A stretch of DNA of 11,595 nt from Bacillota bacterium (GCA_030529205.1 JAUMXJ010000020.1:1-11595), one strand, 5' to 3'. Counted from the stretch's first letter, positions 1 to 7,064 are shown. The notes: generated from the sequence alone by a model not told the origin. Numbers and translations: made by a program.

Positions 1-801
1 ATCCCCGCAAGTCGCACCGCCCATGTTCACGATAAACCCGCCGTGCTTGTCGGATACTCTCGCTCCGCCGATCTGATACCCTTTCAGTCCCGCTTCATCG
101 ATCAACTTACTCGCAAAATGATCTTTCGGCCGCTTAAACACGGAGCCCGCCGAAGGATATTCCAAAGGCTGTTTGGCGCTCCGCTTCGCACCGATTTCAT
201 CCATGCGCTCTTTGATAATCGTCCGATCGCCCTTCTCAAGCTTGACACAGACACGGGTTACAATCCAATTCATCGTTTGCGCCTTGGAGTAACGATATCC
301 GAAGAACGATTCATCCGGGTGGACGACAAATACTTTCCCTTCGGCGTCGACATATTCAATCCACCGAATAATATCCTTCATCTCCCCGTTAAAAGCTCCC
401 GCATTCATATATGCGGCACCGCCTACCGTTCCCGGAATACAGTGTGCGAACTCGATTCCCGTCAGAGAATGCTCAAGCGCTTTTAAAACCAAGGTCGCCA
501 GGAGCATACCCGCACCTACGACAATCTCCCCGTCCTCGTGAATTTGAATGTCACGCAATTGATCCCCGATCCATATAATCGGAAATTCGATTTCTTCATC
601 CGGCATCAGGACATTGGATCCATTTCCGAGAACGAAGTACGGCTGCCCCGCTTTCCTGAAATCGCGCACAAGCGCGGACACCTCTTCCGTGCTCTTGGGA
701 AGAAAAACATGTTTTGCAACACCGCCAATCTTGAATGTCGTCAGATCTGACATTTTTAAATCGTGCCTGCACTCAATATCAGATCTATACTTTGAAGACA
801 T
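1..801 (-). CDS. murB: UDP-N-acetylenolpyruvoylglucosamine reductase MurB (C-terminus cut by window edge)
   Basis: MurB is the cytoplasmic FAD- and NADPH-dependent enzyme that reduces UDP-GlcNAc-enolpyruvate to UDP-MurNAc, the second committed step of peptidoglycan precursor synthesis. 267 residues are visible and the frame is open at the left edge; some 30-40 residues are probably missing. Family motifs in order: TTFKIGG (about 21-27), the FAD-binding LGNGSN (58-63), [17 protein letters not shown] (121-137), FGYRYS (168-172) and [10 protein letters not shown] (216-225), where Ser220 corresponds to the catalytic serine, followed by [16 protein letters not shown]. The spacing fits the shorter type II MurB common in Gram-positives. 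The ATG at 801 is preferred over the ATG at 753 because it keeps the usual N-terminal residues before TTFKIGG and follows AAGGAG, although 12 bases away. The gene overlaps panD by 17 bases, so translation is probably coupled to the pan operon. Confidence 0.95.
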   Translation of the reverse strand, partial: MSSKYRSDIECRHDLKMSDLTTFKIGGVAKHVFLPKSTEEVSALVRDFRKAGQPYFVLGNGSNVLMPDEEIEFPIIWIGDQLRDIQIHEDGEIVVGAGMLLATLVLKALEHSLTGIEFAHCIPGTVGGAAYMNAGAFNGEMKDIIRWIEYVDAEGKVFVVHPDESFFGYRYSKAQTMNWIVTRVCVKLEKGDRTIIKERMDEIGAKRSAKQPLEYPSAGSVFKRPKDHFASKLIDEAGLKGYQIGGARVSDKHGGFIVNMGGATCGD

Positions 802-1174
802 GATTCGCTTCTTCTCCTTCAGCTAATGTTGTCATATTGTTGTTTTCATCGACCACGACTATATTCGGCTTATACGCACGCGCTTCTTCCGGCGTCATCA
901 TCGCATACGCCATGATAATGACCAGATCGTCTTTCTGCACCATGCGTGCCGCGGCACCGTTCAGGCATATCACCTTGCTTCCGCGCTCGCCGGTGATGGC
1001 GTAGGTTTCGAATCTGTTTCCGTTGTTGATATCGACGACATGAACCAGTTCCCCTTCGATAATGCCCGACGCCTCCATCAAATCCAAATCTATTGTCACG
1101 GAGCCGATGTAATTCAGATTTGCATCCATAACCCTCGCTCTGTGAATCTTACTCTTTAACATATTTAGATACAT
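785..1174 (-). CDS. panD: Aspartate 1-decarboxylase proenzyme PanD
   Basis: PanD decarboxylates L-aspartate to beta-alanine, the amine half of pantothenate. It is a small cytoplasmic pyruvoyl enzyme that cuts itself between Gly24 and Ser25; Ser25 becomes the pyruvoyl group. With the ATG at 1174, the sequence YIGSVTID places Gly24-Ser25 exactly as in the E. coli enzyme, and Lys9, His11, Tyr22, Arg54 and Tyr58 fall in matching positions. This fixes the start. The YAITGERGS and NGAAARMV segments are typical. The length of 129 residues is normal for the family. The start overlaps the end of panC by 10 bases, with GAGGA about 10 bases upstream of the ATG, so translation is probably coupled. It is the last biosynthetic gene of the pan operon. 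Confidence 0.98.
   Translation of the reverse strand: MYLNMLKSKIHRARVMDANLNYIGSVTIDLDLMEASGIIEGELVHVVDINNGNRFETYAITGERGSKVICLNGAAARMVQKDDLVIIMAYAMMTPEEARAYKPNIVVVDENNNMTTLAEGEEANHVFKV
814..819 (-). promoter_or_regulatory. Ribosome binding site for murB
   Basis: AAGGAG lies inside the 3' end of panD, 12 bases before the murB ATG at 801. The spacing is longer than ideal, but the alternative ATG at 753 has no Shine-Dalgarno-like sequence in front of it, so this site favours the upstream start. Confidence 0.5.
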
Positions 1175-2013
1175 TGCCCGTCAATCCTCGCTCTATTATC
1201 AATCAGTCGTGTCTTTCCAAAAAAAGCCGCAATTGCAATCATATAATCCCCGTCCGTCACATCCAGATCCTCCAGGGTGGCCGGATCCACAACGGCGACA
1301 TAGTCCACCTTGCCGCCCGCCGCTTCTATTGTCTCCGCTATCGTTGTCTTCACATTCGCAACCTTCGCTCCGCGTTCCAGCGCCTCCGTTGCGGCAAACA
1401 ACGAGCGGGAGATGGAAAGTGCATTTTTTCGCTCCGCATCCGAAAGGTAGGTATTTCTCGAACTCAGCGCAAGTCCGTCCTCCTCCCTCACGATCGGACA
1501 ACCCACAATTTCCGTGCCGATCAGAAGATCCTTTGTCATCCTTTGAATGATGGCGAGCTGTTGTGCATCTTTTCTGCCGAAAAATGCATAATGCGGCTTT
1601 ACAAGGCAAAGAAATCTGGATACCACATTGGTCACGCCGTCAAAATGAGTCGGTCTTGTCTTTGCACAAAGTTTTCGGGTGATGTCCGAATGCAGGACAA
1701 TATCCGTGGCATTCCCCTCCGGATAAATCTCCTTCACTGTAGGGACAAAGACAATATCCGCACCGGCTTTTTCGAGCATCTCCAAATCGCGTTTTTCATC
1801 GCGCGGATAGCTTTCAAAATCCTCGTTCGGCCCGAATTGCGTCGGATTGACAAAAATCGTCACGACGGTGATATCCGTCACATTCCTGCTTTTTTCCACC
1901 AGGGAGAGATGCCCCCTGTGCAGATACCCCATCGTCGGAACCAATCCGATCTTTTTTCCTGTATGATTGCCGAGCTCCCGTCTGAGCGCATCGGCCGTTC
2001 TGATTACCAGCAT
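1165..2013 (-). CDS. panC: Pantothenate synthetase (pantoate--beta-alanine ligase) PanC
   Basis: PanC joins pantoate and beta-alanine to pantothenate in an ATP-dependent reaction through a pantoyl-adenylate, and is the last step of the pathway. The protein is 282 residues, as expected. Visible nucleotidyltransferase motifs are [10 protein letters not shown] (26-35, the HIGH-type motif with His32 and His35), [10 protein letters not shown], the FGRKDAQQL segment and the [13 protein letters not shown] block that matches the KMSKS-type region. It ends with the family-typical TRLIDN near the C-terminus. An in-frame ATG lies two codons upstream at 2019, but the Shine-Dalgarno AAGGAA abuts that codon directly. 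The ATG at 2013 has 6-base spacing and aligns with the E. coli N-terminus (MLVIRT against MLIIET), so 2013 is chosen. It lies 35 bases after panB and overlaps panD by 10. Confidence 0.97.
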   Translation of the reverse strand: MLVIRTADALRRELGNHTGKKIGLVPTMGYLHRGHLSLVEKSRNVTDITVVTIFVNPTQFGPNEDFESYPRDEKRDLEMLEKAGADIVFVPTVKEIYPEGNATDIVLHSDITRKLCAKTRPTHFDGVTNVVSRFLCLVKPHYAFFGRKDAQQLAIIQRMTKDLLIGTEIVGCPIVREEDGLALSSRNTYLSDAERKNALSISRSLFAATEALERGAKVANVKTTIAETIEAAGGKVDYVAVVDPATLEDLDVTDGDYMIAIAAFFGKTRLIDNRARIDGQCI

Positions 2014-2019
2014 ATTCAT

Positions 2020-2025
2020 TTCCTT
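2020..2025 (-). promoter_or_regulatory. Ribosome binding site that decides the panC start
   Basis: AAGGAA sits 6 bases before the ATG at 2013 and directly abuts the ATG at 2019. Only the inner ATG has workable spacing. Confidence 0.6.
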
Positions 2026-2048
2026 ATTCTTTCATTCGTTTACAACTG

Positions 2049-2885
2049 TCATGATGTATACAGCTTTTCCAATACTTCGTCCGAAACAGAGAATGTGTGC
2101 TCCTTCGCCGGAAAGACGGAATTTTTCACTTCCGTCGCATACCGGGTGAATGCCTCTACCGTCACTTGCCTGAGCTCCGCATAATGTTTGACAAACTTCG
2201 GCGACATATCGGAAAACAATCCCAACATATCCTGAAGAACCAATACCTGACCGTCACATCCCGCTCCGGCTCCGATGCCGATCGTCGGGATTCCTACGGA
2301 CTGCGTAATTCTCGCCGCCAATTTTTCAGGCACGCCCTCGATGACGATGGAAAAACATCCCGCCCGCTCCAACGCTTTCGCATCCGCAATCAATTGCCTT
2401 GCCGCCTCGACATCCTTTCCCTGCACCTTGAATCCGCCGAATGCATTGACGGACTGCGGCGTAAGCCCGATATGTCCCATAACGGGAATTTGCGCGTCCA
2501 CAACGGCTTTCACTTTTTCCGCTACCGATTCTCCGCCTTCCAGCTTAACCGCATTGGCTCCCGTTTCTTTGATCAACCTTCCCGCATTGGCAATCGCCTG
2601 TTCAACACTGACTTGATACGACATAAACGGCATATCCGCAACCAGAAACGGCAACTTCGCACCGCGTCGGACCGCACGGGTATGATGAATCATCTCCTCC
2701 ATCGTCACCGCAAGCGTATCCTCGTATCCGAGAACCGTCATCCCCAGCGAGTCTCCGACAAGAATGACTTCAATCCCCGCTTCCTCCACAATCTGCGCAT
2801 AGGTGTAATCGTATGCCGTAATCATCGTAATCTTTTCGCCCGTTTCTTTACAGCGTTTGAAATCCGTCGTCGTAAACTTTTTCAT
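2049..2885 (-). CDS. panB: 3-methyl-2-oxobutanoate hydroxymethyltransferase (ketopantoate hydroxymethyltransferase) PanB
   Basis: PanB transfers a hydroxymethyl group from 5,10-methylenetetrahydrofolate to 2-ketoisovalerate, giving ketopantoate, the first committed step of pantothenate synthesis. It is a cytoplasmic TIM-barrel enzyme of the phosphoenolpyruvate mutase superfamily. The 278-residue sequence carries the metal-binding aspartates Asp45 ([11 protein letters not shown]) and Asp84 (ADMPFMSY), Lys114 (VKLEGG), the [15 protein letters not shown] block, and Glu183 (IEGVPEKLA), all at or within two residues of the E. coli positions. The ATG overlaps the panG stop codon (ATGA), and a strong GGGGGAG site lies 4 bases upstream, so the start is secure and translation is probably coupled to panG. 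Confidence 0.98.
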   Translation of the reverse strand: MKKFTTTDFKRCKETGEKITMITAYDYTYAQIVEEAGIEVILVGDSLGMTVLGYEDTLAVTMEEMIHHTRAVRRGAKLPFLVADMPFMSYQVSVEQAIANAGRLIKETGANAVKLEGGESVAEKVKAVVDAQIPVMGHIGLTPQSVNAFGGFKVQGKDVEAARQLIADAKALERAGCFSIVIEGVPEKLAARITQSVGIPTIGIGAGAGCDGQVLVLQDMLGLFSDMSPKFVKHYAELRQVTVEAFTRYATEVKNSVFPAKEHTFSVSDEVLEKLYTS

Positions 2886-3763
2886 TGTTCTCCCCCTTTC
2901 TGAAGAAGCGCCAGAATTTCTCGTTTCTTTGACTCGGATGCACGGGAAAGCACAAGTGCACGGCGGGACAGCAATGCATAGAGTTCCGAAATATCTCCCT
3001 GAGAGACATCCTGAGAGACATGTTGTTCAAAAGATTTGCTTTCTTCCGACATAGCGGACAGGGTGTCCACATGTTTCTTTACCACCGCGCCGTCTCCTCT
3101 CGCAACAGGTCCGGTCAAAGCGTTCTTTATCCCCAGCGTCTTCATATTCGTGATGGCGGAATCTATGAGCGGCCACAATACAGTTTCATCATCAATCCCG
3201 ATTTGCCTGAGGATTTCGTTCGCCGCGTCCATGACCGGAACGATCAGGTTCGAAGCAATCACAGCCGAAGCGTGATACAGAACCTTATGCTCCGGACGAA
3301 TATGAATCACTCTGCCGAATTCACCTGCAAACCTGTCTATCTCGGGGGAACAATGACCTTTGTAGATTTCAAGTGCAAATGTGGTATCGGACAAATCGGG
3401 TTCAACTTTTGCAAAAGCACGAAGCGGATGCAGCGAAAACAGCTCCGAAAACTCTCCTTTGATTTCGTCTGCGGCAAGTGCCCCGCTCATATGAAAGGCG
3501 TACTTATCTTTTCGTGATAAGGACTTTGACACTTCTGCAATCGCGCTGTCGGTCACGACAAATCCTATCACATCGCACCAGTCCAACAGGTCATCCACTG
3601 AAACGAAAGTAAGCGCTTCGATATCATCGATATATCGTTGCGCCGCACTCAAATTTCTTCCGCAGTAACCTATTTCATAGTCCTTCTTCTTCAGGTGATA
3701 CCCGATGCTGAGAGCCACTTTCCCGGTACCGAAGATTCCTACCTTCTTAATCGCCTTACTCAC
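2882..3763 (-). CDS. panG: PanG-type ketopantoate reductase (Rossmann-like / DUF2520 family)
   Basis: Predicted to reduce ketopantoate to D-pantoate with NADPH, the step between PanB and PanC. The N-terminus has a Rossmann nucleotide-binding motif, [10 protein letters not shown] (8-17, Gly9, Gly12, Gly14). The C-terminal half has the DUF2520-type signatures [28 protein letters not shown] and [18 protein letters not shown]. This is not the classical PanE sequence family; it matches the alternative reductase PanG first described in Francisella. Position in an otherwise complete panB-C-D operon, with no panE in view, supports the role. The start is taken as GTG at 3763, four codons before the first strand (KKVGIFG). 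An open frame continues upstream to 3859, but that part overlaps the previous gene and does not look like protein of this family. No clear Shine-Dalgarno precedes the GTG. It overlaps panB by 4 bases. The family is certain; the reductase activity is inferred. Confidence 0.88.
   Translation of the reverse strand: MSKAIKKVGIFGTGKVALSIGYHLKKKDYEIGYCGRNLSAAQRYIDDIEALTFVSVDDLLDWCDVIGFVVTDSAIAEVSKSLSRKDKYAFHMSGALAADEIKGEFSELFSLHPLRAFAKVEPDLSDTTFALEIYKGHCSPEIDRFAGEFGRVIHIRPEHKVLYHASAVIASNLIVPVMDAANEILRQIGIDDETVLWPLIDSAITNMKTLGIKNALTGPVARGDGAVVKKHVDTLSAMSEESKSFEQHVSQDVSQGDISELYALLSRRALVLSRASESKKREILALLQKGGEQ
2998..3021 (-). repeat. 12-base tandem duplication inside panG
   Basis: CCTGAGAGACAT occurs twice head to tail on the plus strand. 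On the coding strand it gives two successive Val-Ser-Gln units (VSQDVSQG) in the C-terminal helical region of PanG. The frame is kept. It looks like a recent in-frame replication-slippage event in a tolerant loop. Confidence 0.8.
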
Positions 3764-3772
3764 TAAGACAAT

Positions 3773-3801
3773 ATTATCACATATTTCACTATTATTTACC
3801 A
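3773..3801 (-). promoter_or_regulatory. Possible promoter just upstream of panG
   Basis: TGTGATAAT forms an extended -10 element (GATAAT at 3773-3778 preceded by TG). At 17-base spacing the -35 position holds only TGGTAA (3796-3801), a three-of-six match. A start predicted from this -10 would fall within a few bases of the panG GTG at 3763, giving an almost leaderless message. The element is AT-rich and could be chance. Confidence 0.3.
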
Positions 3802-4442
3802 GAGAATGCGTCCAAGAATAATTGTCTCTTCTGCGGGATGACGGAGGACATTTCGGCAATTTGATTGATGGCGTTCAGATCGAAACACTCGGCTACTTTC
3901 AAGATTTCCATCAGTGATTTTCCAAGCGCGTACAAATCCGCCGCACGTCCGTCGACACAACCTCCCAATACAATTTCGGGTGCGGTGTACTTATCGGATT
4001 GACCGCTTCCCGTGCACTCCAACAGATTGGTCGAGTAGCCGAACCCGACAAATTGAACCGAATAGTCGTCATCTATAATGATTTTATTCGGATTGATGCT
4101 TCCGTGCCAGATCCCCGAGGTATGAAGCCTCTCGAGAGCGAGCAATGCGGAGGCGAGAAGTGAATCCATATTCTCCGCCAGCTTTGCGCACATTTTGGGG
4201 GAAGCCAGCCAGTCGGTCAAAGGTCTTCCCGCATGACGATGGAGCATCATCAAAACCCCGTCCTTGTCGATGGAAAAATCAATCAGCGAAGAATGCGACA
4301 TGCTTTGATACGCTTTGATTTCGTTAATTCCTTTTTCAAGCTCCGCGTGCTTGACCGCAATCTGATACCCGGTGTTTTTGTTTTCCATAAAGACGATGTC
4401 TCGATAAACCTCGGATGCCTTCGTGTAATTTTTTAGATCCAT
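3792..4442 (-). CDS. Protein-kinase-fold pseudokinase in a pilus-like cassette
   Basis: A 216-residue single-domain protein with a recognisable Ser/Thr kinase fold but without catalytic residues. Present: the beta-3 lysine in IAVK (Lys31), a likely helix-C glutamate (Glu41), the hinge and helix E region, an APE motif (TAPEIVLGG, 153-161) and the helix F motif DLYALG (169-174). Absent: a glycine-rich loop; the HRD aspartate (His113-Gly114-Ser115); the catalytic-loop asparagine (Lys120); and the DFG aspartate (Gly133-Phe134-Gly135). Phosphotransfer is therefore unlikely, and a scaffolding or ligand-sensing role is more plausible. No membrane segment or extracellular domain is visible, so it is probably cytoplasmic. 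The ATG at 4442 follows GAGGAGG; an upstream in-frame TTG at 4460 would overlap the previous gene and its SD, and is rejected. It lies 8 bases after the TadE-like gene with the Cys-rich tail, and 28 bases before panG. Confidence 0.8.
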   Translation of the reverse strand: MDLKNYTKASEVYRDIVFMENKNTGYQIAVKHAELEKGINEIKAYQSMSHSSLIDFSIDKDGVLMMLHRHAGRPLTDWLASPKMCAKLAENMDSLLASALLALERLHTSGIWHGSINPNKIIIDDDYSVQFVGFGYSTNLLECTGSGQSDKYTAPEIVLGGCVDGRAADLYALGKSLMEILKVAECFDLNAINQIAEMSSVIPQKRQLFLDAFSGK

Positions 4443-4445
4443 AAA

Positions 4446-4452
4446 CCTCCTC
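4446..4452 (-). promoter_or_regulatory. Ribosome binding site of the pseudokinase gene
   Basis: GAGGAGG overlaps the TGA stop of the preceding gene and ends 3 bases before the ATG at 4442. It is strong and close to the start, suggesting reinitiation after the upstream gene. It argues against the TTG at 4460. Confidence 0.65.
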
Positions 4453-5011
4453 AATGGCAATTTTTACAGGGAGTATAGCCCTTTTTCTTCGCCTCTTCCC
4501 GTTCCATGCCGAATTTCGACTTTCTCAGATGAAAACATGTTCCTTCGTGGTACCTTTCCCCCGTTCTCGTGACATAGACGATTTCTTTTGTAAAATCAAT
4601 CCCGTCCGACATGTGGATACCGCCCGCCGGCAGCACAATGCGTTCCTCCCCCCGAAATCCTTTTAATACGGGACGGTATTGAAACTCCAGCTTCAAAAAA
4701 CCGTAATCGTCAACGGAAGCGGAAACCCCGGAGTACCCGCACATTCTTCCCGCTTCCAATCTTCGGGAATAATCCGCACTTGCGGCGACAAGGCAGGTGG
4801 AAAGATTCAAACGAGGGGCGGAAGCCAAAGAGCCGTAGACACTTGAAACAAGATCCTTGGTGTGCAATGCTTCCCAATCAGAGTCGTCCGAAGCGATGAC
4901 CGATATAAGCGCACCCAGGAGTGTCACCAGAATGACAATCGATATCCCGAGTGTGACCGCGGCTTCAAGCGCCACACTGCCCCTACGCCCTCTAATCATA
5001 CGCATTCTCAT
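4451..5011 (-). CDS. TadE-like pseudopilin with Cys/His-rich C-terminal tail
   Basis: A 186-residue protein with a class III (Tad/Flp type) prepilin signature: a short basic leader (MRMRMIRGRRG), predicted cleavage after Gly11, then SVALEAAVTL with Glu16 at mature position +5, and a hydrophobic helix to about residue 40. The middle part (about 41-140) resembles the extracytoplasmic part of TadE/TadF-like minor pilins. The C-terminus (145-186) is a separate module: VYVTRTGERYH, Cys159, His161, a Ser-Lys, then GYTPCKNCH with Cys182, Cys185 and His186. Similar YH-x3-C ... GYxPCxxC tails occur on many secreted Firmicutes proteins, and the cysteines could bind metal. The start is uncertain: ATG codons at 5011, 5005 and 4999 are all in frame and none has a good SD. 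It overlaps the previous gene by 20 bases, so coupled translation is likely. Role in pilus biogenesis is inferred. Confidence 0.78.
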   Translation of the reverse strand: MRMRMIRGRRGSVALEAAVTLGISIVILVTLLGALISVIASDDSDWEALHTKDLVSSVYGSLASAPRLNLSTCLVAASADYSRRLEAGRMCGYSGVSASVDDYGFLKLEFQYRPVLKGFRGEERIVLPAGGIHMSDGIDFTKEIVYVTRTGERYHEGTCFHLRKSKFGMEREEAKKKGYTPCKNCH

Positions 5012-6749
5012 ATCGAATCAGACTTTTCCTCTGTGTAAACAAGGATTGTGAACGATACTCCACACACAGGGCATGCCCGACCGAAAAATCTTTAAGCCCG
5101 TACTTTCCTCCCGACGATTTTTCAACACTTGCATTGACCAAGTGCATGGAACGAAGAATAATATCCTCTTCGCGTTGAAGAAAAACCAACACACGCAGAT
5201 AATCTTTATATTCCAAACCCTCTTGATTCATCTTCAACTTCGACTGTCTGCCCTGAAGAAAATCATCCGAATGCAGCCCCCAATCCTTCTCACTCTTGAG
5301 GAGCGGCACCTTCCCGCCTTCGATTAATACGGAGACATCTTGATAGCTTTCCGCCAAGACCGATATCCCATACGCTATTGTCTTTGCAATCCACCCGAAC
5401 GGATCCGATATCGGGCTTAGGAAGGCATCCAACTCTTTCTTGAAATCCGTTCGAAAAAAAGTAATCAAGTTCGGGACCGCACGCAGCTCCGCAATTTGAA
5501 CCCTTACCTCGCTCAAAGCAGCCGCTCCGAACGGTTGTCCCGATATGATGTATTCCAACTCTCCTGTGAATGCCCTGTGATCAATCGAGCCGTCCTTCCG
5601 ATAACAGCTCATCACTTGCACACACCACTCGACAATTGCGATTTTTTCAAGGAAACTGTCGCTCTCAAACGGCGTATCAATCACAAACTCCTGCACATCG
5701 AGCATTTCTTCTTCGCGTACGGGCGCATCGAATATGTCCTTCAATCGTTTCAGCCCTTTTTTTATTTTGCCGACGAGCTTGGAAAAAGCTCCCCGGCTCA
5801 CTTTTGCACCTTCTCTTTGCAAAAGCTTGTCCAGCTCCGCTTTTGCGATTGCGTGCTTCCTGTCCGCCTCCGCCATTTGTTCCGTCAGCGCTTCAATGCG
5901 TTCTTCCGCCTCTTTCACCGCTTCCGGGGAAATCCCTTCCGTTTTCAGAACGGATTCCAGACGCTCTATTTCTTGAAAACATCGCTCCGCACAGTTAAAA
6001 TGCTCCTCTATTTCGACAAGGTATTCTTCCACTTCACGCGCGTAGCGCATCGCCTCCGCGGTGATATCCCGATACTTTCGCTCCGCCTGCAGCAATGTCT
6101 CCCGGACGCTTGCACGGAGTTCTTCAAACTTTTCAAGACCGTCCAGAATCTCCGCCTTGCACTTGTCAAACTCACCGTCCCGCACCGCAATGTTCCCGTT
6201 CAGATTTCGAATATGCTCTTTCAACATGCTGATATCACGCGTCTTTGTCATTTTTTCGATTTCTTCGGGAATTTCAATAAGATTCGCAACGACTTCCATC
6301 TTTCTTTCTATCTGATCCAGTTTTTTTGTGAGCTTCTTTTGTAAACCGTCCACCCCGATTTTCTTCAAGAGTTCGTCATATACCCCTTTCGCCGCCAGGT
6401 GCATTGCGGATTTTACCACCGCATCCCGAAATATCCGCGGACGGTCCAAAGTCAGAGAAGAAGCGGATGCCGTGCTCCTGTAGCCGTTCGCATCCATGTA
6501 CAGCTCCAGACTCTCCGGCATTGTGCCCATCTCCAATCCCGCTACCAATCGATACTCCTGTTTCAGGTATGCATTGTACCGCGACAAATGAGCCTCACTC
6601 ACCGCACTCACAATTTTCAGCGCCTTCTCATCCTGATAGCGGAGAAACAGGCAGTCGTACAGCTTTAAACCTGCCACAAGAATAATCGGAATGACGATAA
6701 CGAGAAAAAACGAAACAGAACCTTTTTTCTTTTGTATCATGCGACGCAT
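4992..6749 (-). CDS. Membrane-anchored coiled-coil protein, DUF5702-like, Tad-pilus associated
   Basis: A 585-residue protein of unproven function. The N-terminus is basic (MRRMIQKKKG) followed by one hydrophobic segment (about 11-32, SVSFFLVIVIPIILVAGLKL), so the bulk is probably outside the membrane. It resembles a class III prepilin leader, but mature position +5 is Phe rather than Glu, so canonical pilin processing is doubtful. From about 120 to 345 the sequence is rich in Glu, Lys, Leu and Ala in heptad-like order and should form long coiled coils. The C-terminal part (about 490-570) contains GGKVPLLKSEKDW and GLEYKDYLRVLVFLQ, which resemble the DUF5702 proteins found in clostridial Flp/Tad clusters. 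The ATG at 6749 follows directly on the stop of the upstream gene (TGAATG), with only a weak GGTGA in front, pointing to translational coupling. It overlaps the next gene by 20 bases. Confidence 0.75.
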   Translation of the reverse strand: MRRMIQKKKGSVSFFLVIVIPIILVAGLKLYDCLFLRYQDEKALKIVSAVSEAHLSRYNAYLKQEYRLVAGLEMGTMPESLELYMDANGYRSTASASSLTLDRPRIFRDAVVKSAMHLAAKGVYDELLKKIGVDGLQKKLTKKLDQIERKMEVVANLIEIPEEIEKMTKTRDISMLKEHIRNLNGNIAVRDGEFDKCKAEILDGLEKFEELRASVRETLLQAERKYRDITAEAMRYAREVEEYLVEIEEHFNCAERCFQEIERLESVLKTEGISPEAVKEAEERIEALTEQMAEADRKHAIAKAELDKLLQREGAKVSRGAFSKLVGKIKKGLKRLKDIFDAPVREEEMLDVQEFVIDTPFESDSFLEKIAIVEWCVQVMSCYRKDGSIDHRAFTGELEYIISGQPFGAAALSEVRVQIAELRAVPNLITFFRTDFKKELDAFLSPISDPFGWIAKTIAYGISVLAESYQDVSVLIEGGKVPLLKSEKDWGLHSDDFLQGRQSKLKMNQEGLEYKDYLRVLVFLQREEDIILRSMHLVNASVEKSSGGKYGLKDFSVGHALCVEYRSQSLFTQRKSLIRYENAYD

Positions 6750-7043
6750 TCAGTCACCGAATAATAGAGAATACAAGAGTCTGCTTGGCTTGAAATAAGA
6801 AAACGCGCGTTTCTTTCCTCTATAGGACAGCAGTTTTCCTGTGAGGCGAATGCTCTCCTCTACAGTGACGCGCCCTCGATATCCGTTGATTTCCGTACTT
6901 TCTCTTTGCGGAACACTCAATAGAAAGGTGACGCCTTCTTCATAGTCATAAAATGCTTTTTGTGAAACCAGACAATAGGAGGATAAAAAACTTGCGAGAA
7001 TCAAAATAATAAGCGGAAAAACAATGACTGCTTCAATCGTCAT
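6750..7043 (-). CDS. Small TadE-like membrane protein without a prepilin leader
   Basis: A 97-residue protein beginning MTIEAVIVFPLIILILASFL, which matches the start of a mature TadE-like pseudopilin (a Glu near position 4-5 followed by a long hydrophobic helix, about 5-27). The rest is short and basic, with no recognised domain. The basic leader and Gly cleavage site of usual family members are missing: the frame upstream of the ATG runs only through GTG-GGT, which is part of the Shine-Dalgarno region. The ATG at 7043 is chosen because GGAGGT lies 4 bases upstream; the GTG at 7049 overlaps that site. It is the first gene of the four-gene cassette and directly follows a strong promoter. Its TGA is immediately followed by the ATG of the coiled-coil gene. 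Likely a membrane component of pilus-like assembly; function inferred. Confidence 0.7.
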   Translation of the reverse strand: MTIEAVIVFPLIILILASFLSSYCLVSQKAFYDYEEGVTFLLSVPQRESTEINGYRGRVTVEESIRLTGKLLSYRGKKRAFSYFKPSRLLYSLLFGD

Positions 7044-7047
7044 ACCC

Positions 7048-7053
7048 ACCTCC
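7048..7053 (-). promoter_or_regulatory. Strong ribosome binding site of the TadE-like gene
   Basis: GGAGGT, 4 bases before the ATG at 7043. It overlaps the GTG at 7049 that would otherwise be a possible start, so it fixes the N-terminus as MTIEAV and shows that no leader peptide is encoded in frame. Confidence 0.8.
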
Positions 7054-7064
7054 GGAATATGATG

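Noticed and set aside
43-486. Plus-strand open frame of 147 codons at the left edge
   Set aside because: Antisense to murB, which shows its FAD-binding and catalytic motifs here.
1174-2184. Plus-strand open frame of 336 codons
   Set aside because: Antisense to panC and the end of panB, both firmly identified; the translation is Arg/Cys/His-rich with no recognisable motif.
3764-3791. Terminator between the pseudokinase and panG
   Set aside because: The 28-base gap has no inverted repeat or T-tract; it is AT-rich and more promoter-like.
3764-3859. N-terminal extension of panG up to 3859
   Set aside because: The extra 32 residues overlap the pseudokinase gene and precede the Rossmann strand with nothing family-like; GTG at 3763 is more sensible.
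5496-6344. Plus-strand open frame of 282 codons
   Set aside because: Antisense to the coiled-coil region; the Phe/Leu/Arg-rich translation is what reversed Glu/Lys-rich codons give.
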